DNA from: Anaerocolumna sp. AGMB13025
GTDB taxonomy: Bacteria > Bacillota > Clostridia > Lachnospirales > Lachnospiraceae
Length of the DNA: 64,000 nucleotides
NCBI RefSeq assembly: GCF_029689925.1
Contig: NZ_CP121445.1
Coordinates: 535,001 to 599,000, forward strand
Direction: 5' to 3'
The position numbers and the translations under genes were made by a program. Every line of letters begins with the position of its first letter. Within the stretch, counting starts at the first letter, position 1. Shown piece by piece: positions 36,488 to 44,562 of the stretch. The notes below the pieces were generated by a model. It had not been told where the DNA came from. It saw nothing but the letters and a program-made list of their open reading frames with translations, and searched no databases.

Positions 36488-37009
36488 TTGAAAAATATGG
36501 TAATTATTTTATTTATACTATGTCTCAATGTTTTTTCAGTTGTTGGTTGTTCGTCAAAACAAAAAGCACCTGAACTAACAATCTCTGTTAAAGGTAAAGA
36601 AATACCATACACTGTTGAAAAATTGGAGGATAATGAAGTTGATAGGGAGGATACAGAGGAACAATTAACTAAAAACTTAATTGAAAATGAAGAAATACCA
36701 TATATAAAAATTGGAGAAATCATTATAATACAATTTGGAAAAAAGTATCCTGATCAAATAGTAGTTAAGGACTGTTTATTAAATAAGGATGGAACACGAA
36801 AATATTCTGAAAATTTAACTAGGGAGACACAGTTAGAATTAAAGGAAGATACACTGCAATATGAATTAACTCCTCACATAGCGACTGGTTTAAGTTCTGA
36901 TCGTAATGATTATTTAGATGGAAATGTGGTAAGAGGAGTCTCCTTTGTATATGATAGGGATGGAGAAGAATATGAATACACATTTGTAATAAAAACAGAC
37001 GCTAAGTAA
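36488..37009 (+). CDS. Hypothetical lipoprotein
   Basis: The 173-aa product has a hydrophobic signal sequence and a lipobox ending VVGC, then a polar, acidic domain with alternating beta-type sequence. GAGGAG lies before a TTG start at 36488. It sits between Moco genes but shows no similarity to them that I can recognise. Its codon use is more AT-rich than that of its neighbours, so it may be a later insertion. No function is proposed. Confidence 0.7.
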   Translation: MKNMVIILFILCLNVFSVVGCSSKQKAPELTISVKGKEIPYTVEKLEDNEVDREDTEEQLTKNLIENEEIPYIKIGEIIIIQFGKKYPDQIVVKDCLLNKDGTRKYSENLTRETQLELKEDTLQYELTPHIATGLSSDRNDYLDGNVVRGVSFVYDRDGEEYEYTFVIKTDAK

Positions 37010-37070
37010 CGAATAGATTCTCAGAAAAAAGGAACTTAACAAATAGGTGAGAACTGCAAATAAAAAACAT

Positions 37071-37165
37071 TTGACTTTTCAATATACCGGTGGTAAACTA
37101 CATACAATAAATTTTAACTCATAGGCGAGATATGTTACGAAAGTAATGTATTCCGCCTTTTTTTA
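37071..37165 (+). promoter_or_regulatory. Promoter followed closely by a terminator, upstream of mocA
   Basis: TTGACT (37071-37076), 17 bp, TAAACT (37094-37099) would start RNA near 37106. After about 20 bases GGCGAGATATGTTAC (37124-37138) pairs with GTAATGTATTCCGCC (37143-37157) around GAAA, and TTTTTTT follows. This could be a terminator for the lipoprotein gene, an attenuator, or a short separate RNA. Confidence 0.55.
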
Positions 37166-37340
37166 TTGTATAGAAAATTCTTTAAGTTCCCTTTTAATGA
37201 AATATCCTGTCTGGGAGTAATCACTACTTGCAATGTTTTGGCGGAGGGTCTGAGTGCCCTTATCGCAAGAGGAGGTAAGGATTTTATTACCGAATTGGCA
37301 GCCGGTAAGCGTTGGAATCTAACGAGTTGGGGAGCAGTTC

Positions 37341-37368
37341 TGGTATAATTTTGATTGACTAATCAATC
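37341..37368. promoter_or_regulatory. Extended -10 promoter with a perfect palindrome at the start point (mocA)
   Basis: TGGTATAAT (37341-37349) is an extended -10 box. GATTGA-CTAA-TCAATC (37353-37368) covers the expected start of transcription. A close match lies before moaC (32602) and a partial one before the TetR gene (30584), which makes that TetR protein a candidate repressor. Confidence 0.55.
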
Positions 37369-37486
37369 TAGGACTCAATGGTCAACGTGAAAAAGAGCAT
37401 CCTCTTCCTCTATTGTTTGGGATACCCAGTAAAGAGGAGTGACGGGAAGGTAAAAAGAAATTAATGGTAAAAAGTATTATAAGAAA

Positions 37487-37593
37487 TGAAAGGTTGCCAC
37501 GATATAATTCTTTCAAAGATTGAAAGAATCTAGTCCAAAAGGATATTTGTGGCAGTATTCCAGGGGAGCTTGGGATATACAAAGGGTATAAAT
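37487..37593 (+). promoter_or_regulatory. Structured leader motif, copy B, before mocA
   Basis: TGAAAGGTTGCCAC (37487-37500), 8 nt, TCTTTCA. GTGGCA (37549-37554) pairs perfectly with TGCCAC. TGAAAG (37487) can pair with CTTTCA (37510-37515), crossing that stem; the same CTTTCA can instead pair with TGAAAG downstream. The hairpin TATTCC/GGGATA (37556-37561 with 37572-37577) has a 10-nt loop. AAAGGG and the ATG follow, the ATG 16 nt after the hairpin. Confidence 0.7.
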
Positions 37594-38187
37594 ATGAACA
37601 CGGATGCCGTAATTCTGGCAGGAGGTTACTCCTCCAGAGCCAATGCGTTTAAAATGGAACTTAGCCTGGAAGGAAAACCGATATTACAACATGTAATTGA
37701 CGCATTTTTCCCTGTATGTAACCGCATTATTGTAGTGGGAGGTTATCAGGTGGAGAGGCTTTATCCTCTGGTAGAAAGCTATAAAGACAAAGTTTTGGTG
37801 GTAACGAATAAGGAGTTTGAGAAAGGCATGTTTACCTCAGTAAAAAGGGGAATAACAGAAGTTACCGCTTCCCGTTTCTTTTTGACTCCAGGAGATTATC
37901 CTCTTATTACTACGGATATCTTGAGAAAGCTCTTAGAGAATGAAGGCGAAATTGTAAAACCGGTATACCAGGGGAGGGGAGGACATCCTATATTGCTGCC
38001 CTTTAGCTGTATAAAAGAAATTTTAGCAGAACCGGAGGATTCCAATCTAAAATTGTATTTGAATAAAAAGCAGATAACGCAAATAGAGACAGAGGATGAG
38101 AGCATATTATTAGATGTAGATACTCAGTTGGATTATGAAAAGGTAATACGGTTTAAAAGTGTAAAGTCTAATGGTAATGAAAAGTAA
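37594..38187 (+). CDS. mocA: Molybdenum cofactor cytidylyltransferase-like protein
   Basis: The 197-aa protein has a nucleotidyltransferase (GT-A) fold: AVILAGGYSSR at the N-terminus, a conserved TPGDYPLI and GRGGHPILLP. MocA-type enzymes add CMP to molybdopterin for hydroxylases of the xanthine dehydrogenase family. It heads the hyuA-xdh operon. The ATG at 37594 has AAAGGG seven bases upstream. An in-frame GTG at 37549 lies inside the leader motif and was rejected. Confidence 0.9.
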   Translation: MNTDAVILAGGYSSRANAFKMELSLEGKPILQHVIDAFFPVCNRIIVVGGYQVERLYPLVESYKDKVLVVTNKEFEKGMFTSVKRGITEVTASRFFLTPGDYPLITTDILRKLLENEGEIVKPVYQGRGGHPILLPFSCIKEILAEPEDSNLKLYLNKKQITQIETEDESILLDVDTQLDYEKVIRFKSVKSNGNEK

Positions 38188-38210
38188 TAAATAGATTGGA
38201 GTGATACTTA

Positions 38211-39506
38211 GTGGATTTAGGAATTGTTAACGGCAGAGTTTATATAGATGGGGAACTATATGAAGAAAATATTTATATAAAAGACGGAATAATTAACACC
38301 ATAACCAAAGAATTTTTACCTTGTAAAAAAGAATACGATGCAAAGGGCAATATGGTTCTGCCGGGGTTTATCGATCCACATGTTCACTTTCATTTGACTG
38401 TAGGGGCTAACACCTCCAAAGATGATTTTCATTCCGGTTCCATTCAGGGGGCATTGGGAGGCGTTACCACCTATATTGATTTTCTGGATCCTATAAAATA
38501 TGTCGGTCAGTTTGAAGAAGCTTTGCGTAACCGCAGGGAGCTGGCAAGTGGAAGTGTAACCGATTATGGATTCCATACAACCATAGCAAATCCGGCAGAT
38601 AGTGCAGAAGATATTATACAGGCAGGCTTAAGGGAAGGAATCCCCTCGGTTAAGTTATTTACCACTTATTCTAATACGGACCGGAGAACCTATGATGATT
38701 ATATTGATTCATTACTAAAAGTGTCCAAGGAATTAAAGTGCCGGATTGTGGTCCATGCAGAGAATGACCTCCTGGTAAAGAGTGATAGCAATATCCTGGT
38801 AAAAGACCATGAAAAATCAAGACCTGTAATCAGTGAGAGAACGGAAATCCTAAAACTTGCCGAACTTGCCAGAGAACGGGACGGCTTATTGTATATTGTC
38901 CATGTCAGTGCCGGCAGTTCTGTAAAGCTGCTTTCGGAGAATTACCAAAGAGAGCTTACCAATAAAACCATAATTTTAGAAAGCTGTCCTCATTATTTTT
39001 TATTTAACAGCGATTGGTATGAAAAAGAAGAAGGATATCTCTATACCATGACTCCTCCCTTAAGGGAGGAAAAGGAGCGGAAACTTATTAATAAATATAT
39101 GGAGGAGATTACGGTTATCGGAACCGATCACTGTCCTTTTGATACTGCCCTTAAAAAGGCTTTCAGGACCAGTCAGATTCCCATGGGAGTTGGGGGCATC
39201 CGTTATTCCTTTGTTACTATGTTTTCGGAATTCGGACCGGCAATCATTCCTAAATTCACCGAAGGACCGGCAAAAGCTTATGGAATGTACCCGAGAAAAG
39301 GTACGCTGATTCCAGGCGCGGATGGGGATGTTGTGATATTTGATGACAGTATTACGGTAGAAATACAGGATGAGGATTCCATTTATCATAAAAGAAGTGT
39401 AAAGGGAAAAATACAGGGAGTATTCTTAAGAGGAAATCAAATTGTGGATCAGGGTATATTTTTAGGAGGCCACGGTGGATATATCAGTCGGAAATTAGGA
39501 CTATAG
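38211..39506 (+). CDS. hyuA: Dihydropyrimidinase/hydantoinase-like amidohydrolase
   Basis: The 431-aa protein has the cyclic amidohydrolase layout: FIDPHVHFH metal site, VKLFTTYS with the carbamylated Lys, VHAEND, IVHVSAGS and GTDHCPF. The family opens the amide ring of hydantoins, dihydropyrimidines and allantoin-type compounds. In anaerobic urate-degrading clusters the HyuA homologue is needed for purine breakdown. The start is GTG. The xdh subunit genes follow after 31 bases. Confidence 0.9.
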   Translation: MDLGIVNGRVYIDGELYEENIYIKDGIINTITKEFLPCKKEYDAKGNMVLPGFIDPHVHFHLTVGANTSKDDFHSGSIQGALGGVTTYIDFLDPIKYVGQFEEALRNRRELASGSVTDYGFHTTIANPADSAEDIIQAGLREGIPSVKLFTTYSNTDRRTYDDYIDSLLKVSKELKCRIVVHAENDLLVKSDSNILVKDHEKSRPVISERTEILKLAELARERDGLLYIVHVSAGSSVKLLSENYQRELTNKTIILESCPHYFLFNSDWYEKEEGYLYTMTPPLREEKERKLINKYMEEITVIGTDHCPFDTALKKAFRTSQIPMGVGGIRYSFVTMFSEFGPAIIPKFTEGPAKAYGMYPRKGTLIPGADGDVVIFDDSITVEIQDEDSIYHKRSVKGKIQGVFLRGNQIVDQGIFLGGHGGYISRKLGL

Positions 39507-39537
39507 TGGATAAACCGAATGTTTAGGAGGTAAGGAT

Positions 39538-41634
39538 ATGCATAAAATCAGCCAGTCAGTAACCAAAGCTGACCACAGGGAAAAGATGAGCGGAAAAGCC
39601 AGATATATAGCAGATTTAAACTTTGACGGAATGCTTTATGCCAAGATCCTTCGTTCAACGAAAGCCTGCGGAGAAATCAAAGAGATAAAGCTTCCAAAAC
39701 TTTTAGAGGGATATTATATTGTTGATTATAGAGATATAAAAGGAACGAACTTACTAAAGGTGGTTACCAGTGAACAGCCCATTTTTGCGGAAGATAGAGT
39801 GAACTTTATTGGCGAGGCTATTCTTTTGGCAGCAGGACCGGAGGAAGAACGGGTTAAGGACATAATCAATTCCATTGAAGTCATATATAAAGAAGAAACA
39901 CCTGTTTTAACCTTGGAGGAAGGAAAGGAAAGTGCCGCTGAATACGAATATAAAAAGGGAGATGTAGAGAAAGCATTTTCAACGGCAGCAAGGGTAATTG
40001 AAGAAACTTTTTATACCGGTTATCAGGAACAGGCCTATATTGAACCCCAGGGAGTTATCGGGTGCTTTAAAAATAATAAAGTTACCATATATGGTTCTAT
40101 GCAGTGTCCTTATTATGTAAAGGATGCAGTCGTCCAGACCCTGGGAGTAAAAAAGGATCAGGTTCAGATCATCCAGGCAACGACCGGAGGCGGTTTTGGC
40201 GGCAAAGAGGATTATCCCTCCTTACTTGCCGCTCAGGCAGCAGTAGCCGCGGTAAAGATAAAAAAACCCATTCGACTGATATTAAGCAGAAGGGAAGATA
40301 TGGCAGTTACTCCAAAAAGACATCCGGCGAAATTAAATTACAGAGTGTCTCTTGACGGTGAAAACCGCATTACCGGAATGGAGATTGATATTAAAATAGA
40401 CGGCGGAGCTTATGCCGGTTTATCCAGTGTAGTATTGCAGCGGTCTTTAATCTCTGCAACCGGAGTGTATCTGATTCCAAATCTTAAGGTACAGGGAAAA
40501 GTCATGTTAACCAACACAGTACCAAATGGAGCATTCCGTGGATTTGGTGCCCCCCAGAGTTTTTATGCAGTAGAAACCCTTATGGCACATATTGGGAAAG
40601 AAATCGGAGTAACGCCGCTGGAACTTAAGAAGGCTTATCTGGTGAAACAAGGAGACATAACTGCTACCAACGGTAAATTCCATTATCCGGTTATTTTGCC
40701 CCAGATGCTTGATAAAATAGAAGCCATGTCAGGCTACAGCGAAAAGAAGGAACGTTACCGGAATCAGAATACCAGATTTAGAAAGGGAATTGGCATGGCT
40801 TTATTCCTTCATGGCTGTGGTTTTACCGGTTCTGCGGAACGGGATCATATAAAATCCGTTGTGAAATTAGTAAAGAACAAAGACGATACCATAGAAATAC
40901 TGGCCAGCAATACGGATATCGGGCAGGGACTTAAGACTACTTTAAGTAAAGTAGTAGCAGAGGTTTTAGAGATACCCTTAGAACAAATCACCTATTCAAA
41001 CCCAGATACGGACCGGGTACCAAATTCGGGACCCACGGTGGCTTCAAGATCCCTTATGATTGTCGGTAAACTCTTAGAGCGTGCAGCCAGGCGGCTGAAA
41101 GAGAACTGGAATTTGGGAGAATATCAAGTTGTGGAAGAACATTATAAACAACCCTATATGATACCCTGGGATCCAGAAACCTTTTCCGGAGATGCGTATC
41201 CTACTTATTCCTGGGGAATTAATGTGGTGGAAGTGGAGGTAGATACCCTCCTTGCGACCACGGAGTTACTGGGTGTCTGGGGAGTATATGATGTAGGTAC
41301 GGTAATCGATGAGACAATTATGAGAGGGCAGATGGAAGGCGGTATGCTTCAGGGACTAGGCTACGGTTCGATGGAAAAGATGGAGAATTACCAGGGGGCT
41401 GTCAAACAGGCAAGTCTTACAGATTATATTATTCCAACGGCAAAGGATACCCTTCCCTTTGAAACTGCTGCTATGGATAACCCATATGACGAAGGACCGT
41501 TTGGAGCGAAGGGAGCCGGCGAACTTACTATTTTGGGAACCGCACCTGCTTATTCAGAAGCCATCGAGCAGGCAGTCGGAGCTAAAATTTATAGTATTCC
41601 GGTTACTCCTGAAAAATTATTGGAACTAATCTAA
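39538..41634 (+). CDS. Molybdenum hydroxylase, molybdopterin-binding subunit (xanthine dehydrogenase family)
   Basis: The 698-aa protein belongs to the aldehyde oxidase/xanthine dehydrogenase large subunit family: GKARYIADL, EQAYIEPQG, GGGFGGKED, RGFGAPQ, NTDIGQG, GPTVASRS and GPFGAKGAGE with the near-terminal catalytic Glu region. It hydroxylates a purine or related heterocycle at the molybdenum centre. It works with the 2Fe-2S and FAD subunits encoded next. Its substrate may be xanthine, hypoxanthine or urate (reverse reaction). Confidence 0.92.
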   Translation: MHKISQSVTKADHREKMSGKARYIADLNFDGMLYAKILRSTKACGEIKEIKLPKLLEGYYIVDYRDIKGTNLLKVVTSEQPIFAEDRVNFIGEAILLAAGPEEERVKDIINSIEVIYKEETPVLTLEEGKESAAEYEYKKGDVEKAFSTAARVIEETFYTGYQEQAYIEPQGVIGCFKNNKVTIYGSMQCPYYVKDAVVQTLGVKKDQVQIIQATTGGGFGGKEDYPSLLAAQAAVAAVKIKKPIRLILSRREDMAVTPKRHPAKLNYRVSLDGENRITGMEIDIKIDGGAYAGLSSVVLQRSLISATGVYLIPNLKVQGKVMLTNTVPNGAFRGFGAPQSFYAVETLMAHIGKEIGVTPLELKKAYLVKQGDITATNGKFHYPVILPQMLDKIEAMSGYSEKKERYRNQNTRFRKGIGMALFLHGCGFTGSAERDHIKSVVKLVKNKDDTIEILASNTDIGQGLKTTLSKVVAEVLEIPLEQITYSNPDTDRVPNSGPTVASRSLMIVGKLLERAARRLKENWNLGEYQVVEEHYKQPYMIPWDPETFSGDAYPTYSWGINVVEVEVDTLLATTELLGVWGVYDVGTVIDETIMRGQMEGGMLQGLGYGSMEKMENYQGAVKQASLTDYIIPTAKDTLPFETAAMDNPYDEGPFGAKGAGELTILGTAPAYSEAIEQAVGAKIYSIPVTPEKLLELI

Positions 41635-41732
41635 TCAGCCACACTAACTGCGAGGCGTTTCTTATCGGTAATAGCAAACACGAATAATGATTCCCAACCG
41701 CCATATTCTCATAACAGAAAGGACTGTAAATT

Positions 41733-42200
41733 ATGATAGATTTTGAACTAAATGATAAAATGGTACAGTCAGCTGCCGACCCTTCATCCCGCCTGCTGGA
41801 TGTTTTACGAAAGGATTTCGGACTTTTAGGACCTAAAGAAGGCTGTGGTGAAGGCGAATGCGGAGCTTGTGCTGTTTTAATAGATGGTAAACTTATTAAT
41901 TCCTGTCTGGTAGCCATAGGAAGCTTATCCGGAGCAAAGGTTATGACGATAGAAGGATACCAAAGGACTAAGAGGTATGAGGTTCTTGAAAATACATTTG
42001 CAAAGGCGGGTGCCGTTCAATGCGGATTTTGTACCCCTGGAATGATAATGGCAGCAGAAGCCCTTCTTACCCGTAACCAAAACCCAACCCTTGAGGAAAT
42101 CAGAGAAGCCATATCCGGCAATCTGTGCCGGTGCACCGGTTATAATATGATTGTCGCAGCAATAAAGATGGCTGCCAGTGAGGGGGAAGGTTTATGGTAG
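41733..42200 (+). CDS. Molybdenum hydroxylase, [2Fe-2S] subunit
   Basis: The 155-aa protein has a plant-type [2Fe-2S] site (CGEGECGACAVL with a fourth Cys in NSCLV) and the helical second cluster domain (QCGFCTPGM and NLCRCTGY). It carries electrons from the molybdenum site to the FAD subunit. Its stop overlaps the start of the FAD subunit gene (ATGGTAG). Confidence 0.96.
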   Translation: MIDFELNDKMVQSAADPSSRLLDVLRKDFGLLGPKEGCGEGECGACAVLIDGKLINSCLVAIGSLSGAKVMTIEGYQRTKRYEVLENTFAKAGAVQCGFCTPGMIMAAEALLTRNQNPTLEEIREAISGNLCRCTGYNMIVAAIKMAASEGEGLW

Positions 42201-43009
42201 GCTTAACCCCAAAAGACTTAAAAGAGGCTGTTATTATAAAATATAATAATATAGAAGCAAAATTTTATGCCGGTGGAACAGATTTTATGGTTCGCCATGA
42301 TTCTTGTGATAAATTGATTTTTTTAAATCAGGTAAAGGAATTAAAACAGGTTTATAAAGGTGACGGTTATCTGCATATCGGTTCCGGCTGTACTTATGTA
42401 GAACTCCTTGGAGACAAAAGGATTCCTTTCATATTAAAAGAGGCCATAAGGGGTATTGCAGCCCCAGCCATACGAAATATAGGTACCATAGGAGGCAATA
42501 TCTGCAATGCCTCACCAGCCGGAGATACCTTGCCGGTTCTATATGCCCTGGAGGCAGAAGTAGTGCTGATCTCCATTGCAGGTGAGAGAACCATGCCAAT
42601 TATGGAGTTCATAACGGGTATTCGTAAGCTGGCGCTTCTAAATACTGAGTTGTTAAAGGAAATCATTCTACCGGATAGGGAATTTGACATAACATATTAT
42701 AAAAAAGTCGGAGCCAGAAAATCCCAAGCCCTGTCAAAGCTTTCCTTTGCCGGGTTTGCCAACAAGAGTGGTAACCGGGTGACGGATCTGCGGATTGCCT
42801 TTGGTTCTGTAGGTATCACCGCAGTCAGAGTGAAAGCGTTGGAGACTAAGTATGCTGGACTCTCTGCGGAGGAATTAAAACAAAGACTTGAAGAAATCCT
42901 GTCAGATTACTCGGCTTATATAAAACCCATTGATGACCAGCGCTCCACAGCCGCTTATCGTAAGAAGGTGTGCTTAAATCTTTTAGGGGATTTTATTGGT
43001 AATTTATAA
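42194..43009 (+). CDS. Molybdenum hydroxylase, FAD-binding subunit
   Basis: The 271-aa protein has the CO dehydrogenase flavoprotein fold: FYAGGTDFMVRHD near the N-terminus and IRNIGTIGGNICNASPAGDT, the FAD-binding segment, then a C-terminal CO_deh_flav_C-like domain. It passes electrons from the 2Fe-2S subunit to NAD or another acceptor. GGGAAGG lies just before the ATG, inside the previous gene. Confidence 0.94.
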   Translation: MVGLTPKDLKEAVIIKYNNIEAKFYAGGTDFMVRHDSCDKLIFLNQVKELKQVYKGDGYLHIGSGCTYVELLGDKRIPFILKEAIRGIAAPAIRNIGTIGGNICNASPAGDTLPVLYALEAEVVLISIAGERTMPIMEFITGIRKLALLNTELLKEIILPDREFDITYYKKVGARKSQALSKLSFAGFANKSGNRVTDLRIAFGSVGITAVRVKALETKYAGLSAEELKQRLEEILSDYSAYIKPIDDQRSTAAYRKKVCLNLLGDFIGNL

Positions 43010-43088
43010 GATAATGCAACTCCAATATTGTATTGAAATACCAGAAAATGAATCAATATTACAAAGAAGGTGTTTAAGGAGGAAAGCC

Positions 43089-44414
43089 ATGCTTTTAGTG
43101 GGAAACGGCACGATTATAACCAGAGACCAGAATAATACCATAATCCCAAATGGTGCAGTCTGCATCCGCGGGGAATTTATTTGTGAGGTGGGTCCTCTTA
43201 AGATACTGAAAACCAAATATAAAGATGCCACGTTTATCGATGCCCATGGCGGATTGATTATGCCGGGGCTTATTAATACCCATAATCATATTTACAGTGC
43301 CTTTGCCAGAGGCTTGTCCATACCAGGTAATCATCCGACGGATTTTCTACAGATTCTTAATGGCACCTGGTGGAGGCTGGACAGGAAACTAACATTAAAA
43401 CAGGTGGATTTAAGTGCAAAAGCAGTTTATACAGAATGTATTAAGAATGGTGTAACTACGGTTTTTGATCATCACGCCAGCTTTGGAGCCATTGAAGGAA
43501 GCCTGTCTGTAATAGGTGAAGCGGCAAAGAAATACGGAGTGCGTTCCTGTCTGTGCTATGAAATCTCTGACCGGGACGGACAGGAGAAGAAATTACAATC
43601 CATACGTGAGAACTTTGAATTTATAAAAGCCTGCAAAACGGACACCACCGGTATGTTAAAAGCTATGATTGGCATGCATGCCTCCTTAACCTTAAGTGAT
43701 GAAACCCTTGGGTACTGTGTGGAACAAAATCAAGGGGAAAACGGATTTCATATTCATGTGGCAGAAGGCATTCAGGATGCACAGCATTGTCAGGAAACCT
43801 ATCACATGTCTATTGTCAAACGTCTGTATCAAAAAGGAATTCTAGGCAGGAAAACCATTGCTGCCCATTGTGTCCACATCGATGAAACTGATATAGAGTT
43901 ATTAAAAGAAACCGATACTTGTGTCGTTCATAACCCGGAATCCAATATGGGTAATGGGGTAGGCACCACAGCGGTGTTGCCGATGTATGAAAGAGGCATT
44001 ATGTTAGGTCTTGGCACCGATGGCTATACCAATGATATGCTGGAGTCCATGAAAGTGGCCAATCTTCTTCATAAACATAACAGCGGTAATCCCTCGGCCG
44101 CCTGGGCAGAAATACCGGATATGATTTTTAAGAATAATGCAGAAATAGCAGGGAGATTCTTTGAGGATCCGATAGGAATTTTAAAAAAAGGTGCTTATGG
44201 AGATGTTATTGTCTTAGAATATGATCCCTTAACCCCTATGAAGAAAGAAAATATCAACAGCCATCTACTCTTTGGAATGAATGGAAGAAACACAATTACA
44301 ACCATCATAAATGGTAACCTGCTTATGAAGGACCGGGAGCTGCAACACATTGATGAAGCAGAACTTATGAGTCAATGCAGGGAAGGAGCTATTAAGCTGT
44401 GGCAGGAATTGTAA
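43089..44414 (+). CDS. ssnA: SsnA-family amidohydrolase
   Basis: The 441-aa protein has the cytosine deaminase/chlorohydrolase fold: PGLINTHNHIYSAFARG, HIHVAEG, AHCVHID, HNPESNMGNGVG and GLGTDGY. SsnA is a constant partner of YgfK and YgeX/YgeY in anaerobic purine-degrading clusters; its exact reaction there is inferred to be a deamination or ring hydrolysis. AAGGAGG lies before the ATG at 43089; a longer reading frame beginning at 42996 lacks a ribosome site. Confidence 0.9.
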   Translation: MLLVGNGTIITRDQNNTIIPNGAVCIRGEFICEVGPLKILKTKYKDATFIDAHGGLIMPGLINTHNHIYSAFARGLSIPGNHPTDFLQILNGTWWRLDRKLTLKQVDLSAKAVYTECIKNGVTTVFDHHASFGAIEGSLSVIGEAAKKYGVRSCLCYEISDRDGQEKKLQSIRENFEFIKACKTDTTGMLKAMIGMHASLTLSDETLGYCVEQNQGENGFHIHVAEGIQDAQHCQETYHMSIVKRLYQKGILGRKTIAAHCVHIDETDIELLKETDTCVVHNPESNMGNGVGTTAVLPMYERGIMLGLGTDGYTNDMLESMKVANLLHKHNSGNPSAAWAEIPDMIFKNNAEIAGRFFEDPIGILKKGAYGDVIVLEYDPLTPMKKENINSHLLFGMNGRNTITTIINGNLLMKDRELQHIDEAELMSQCREGAIKLWQEL

Positions 44415-44562
44415 TTTTAAACAGTACGGAATGTAATGAGACCTTCTTATGGTATGGATATTTGCAAAATTACAATATATCAGCTATATAACAAGGGGAT
44501 ATTTTATAATTACATGGCTTGCAATTTGAAGTTTTAAGGTAATAAGAAAGGGAAGATAATGT

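Noticed and set aside
37166-37348. 60-codon frame beginning with TTG right after a terminator
   Set aside because: There is no ribosome site, it starts at the end of the T-run and it overlaps the mocA promoter. The translated end looks protein-like, so a decayed gene fragment remains possible.
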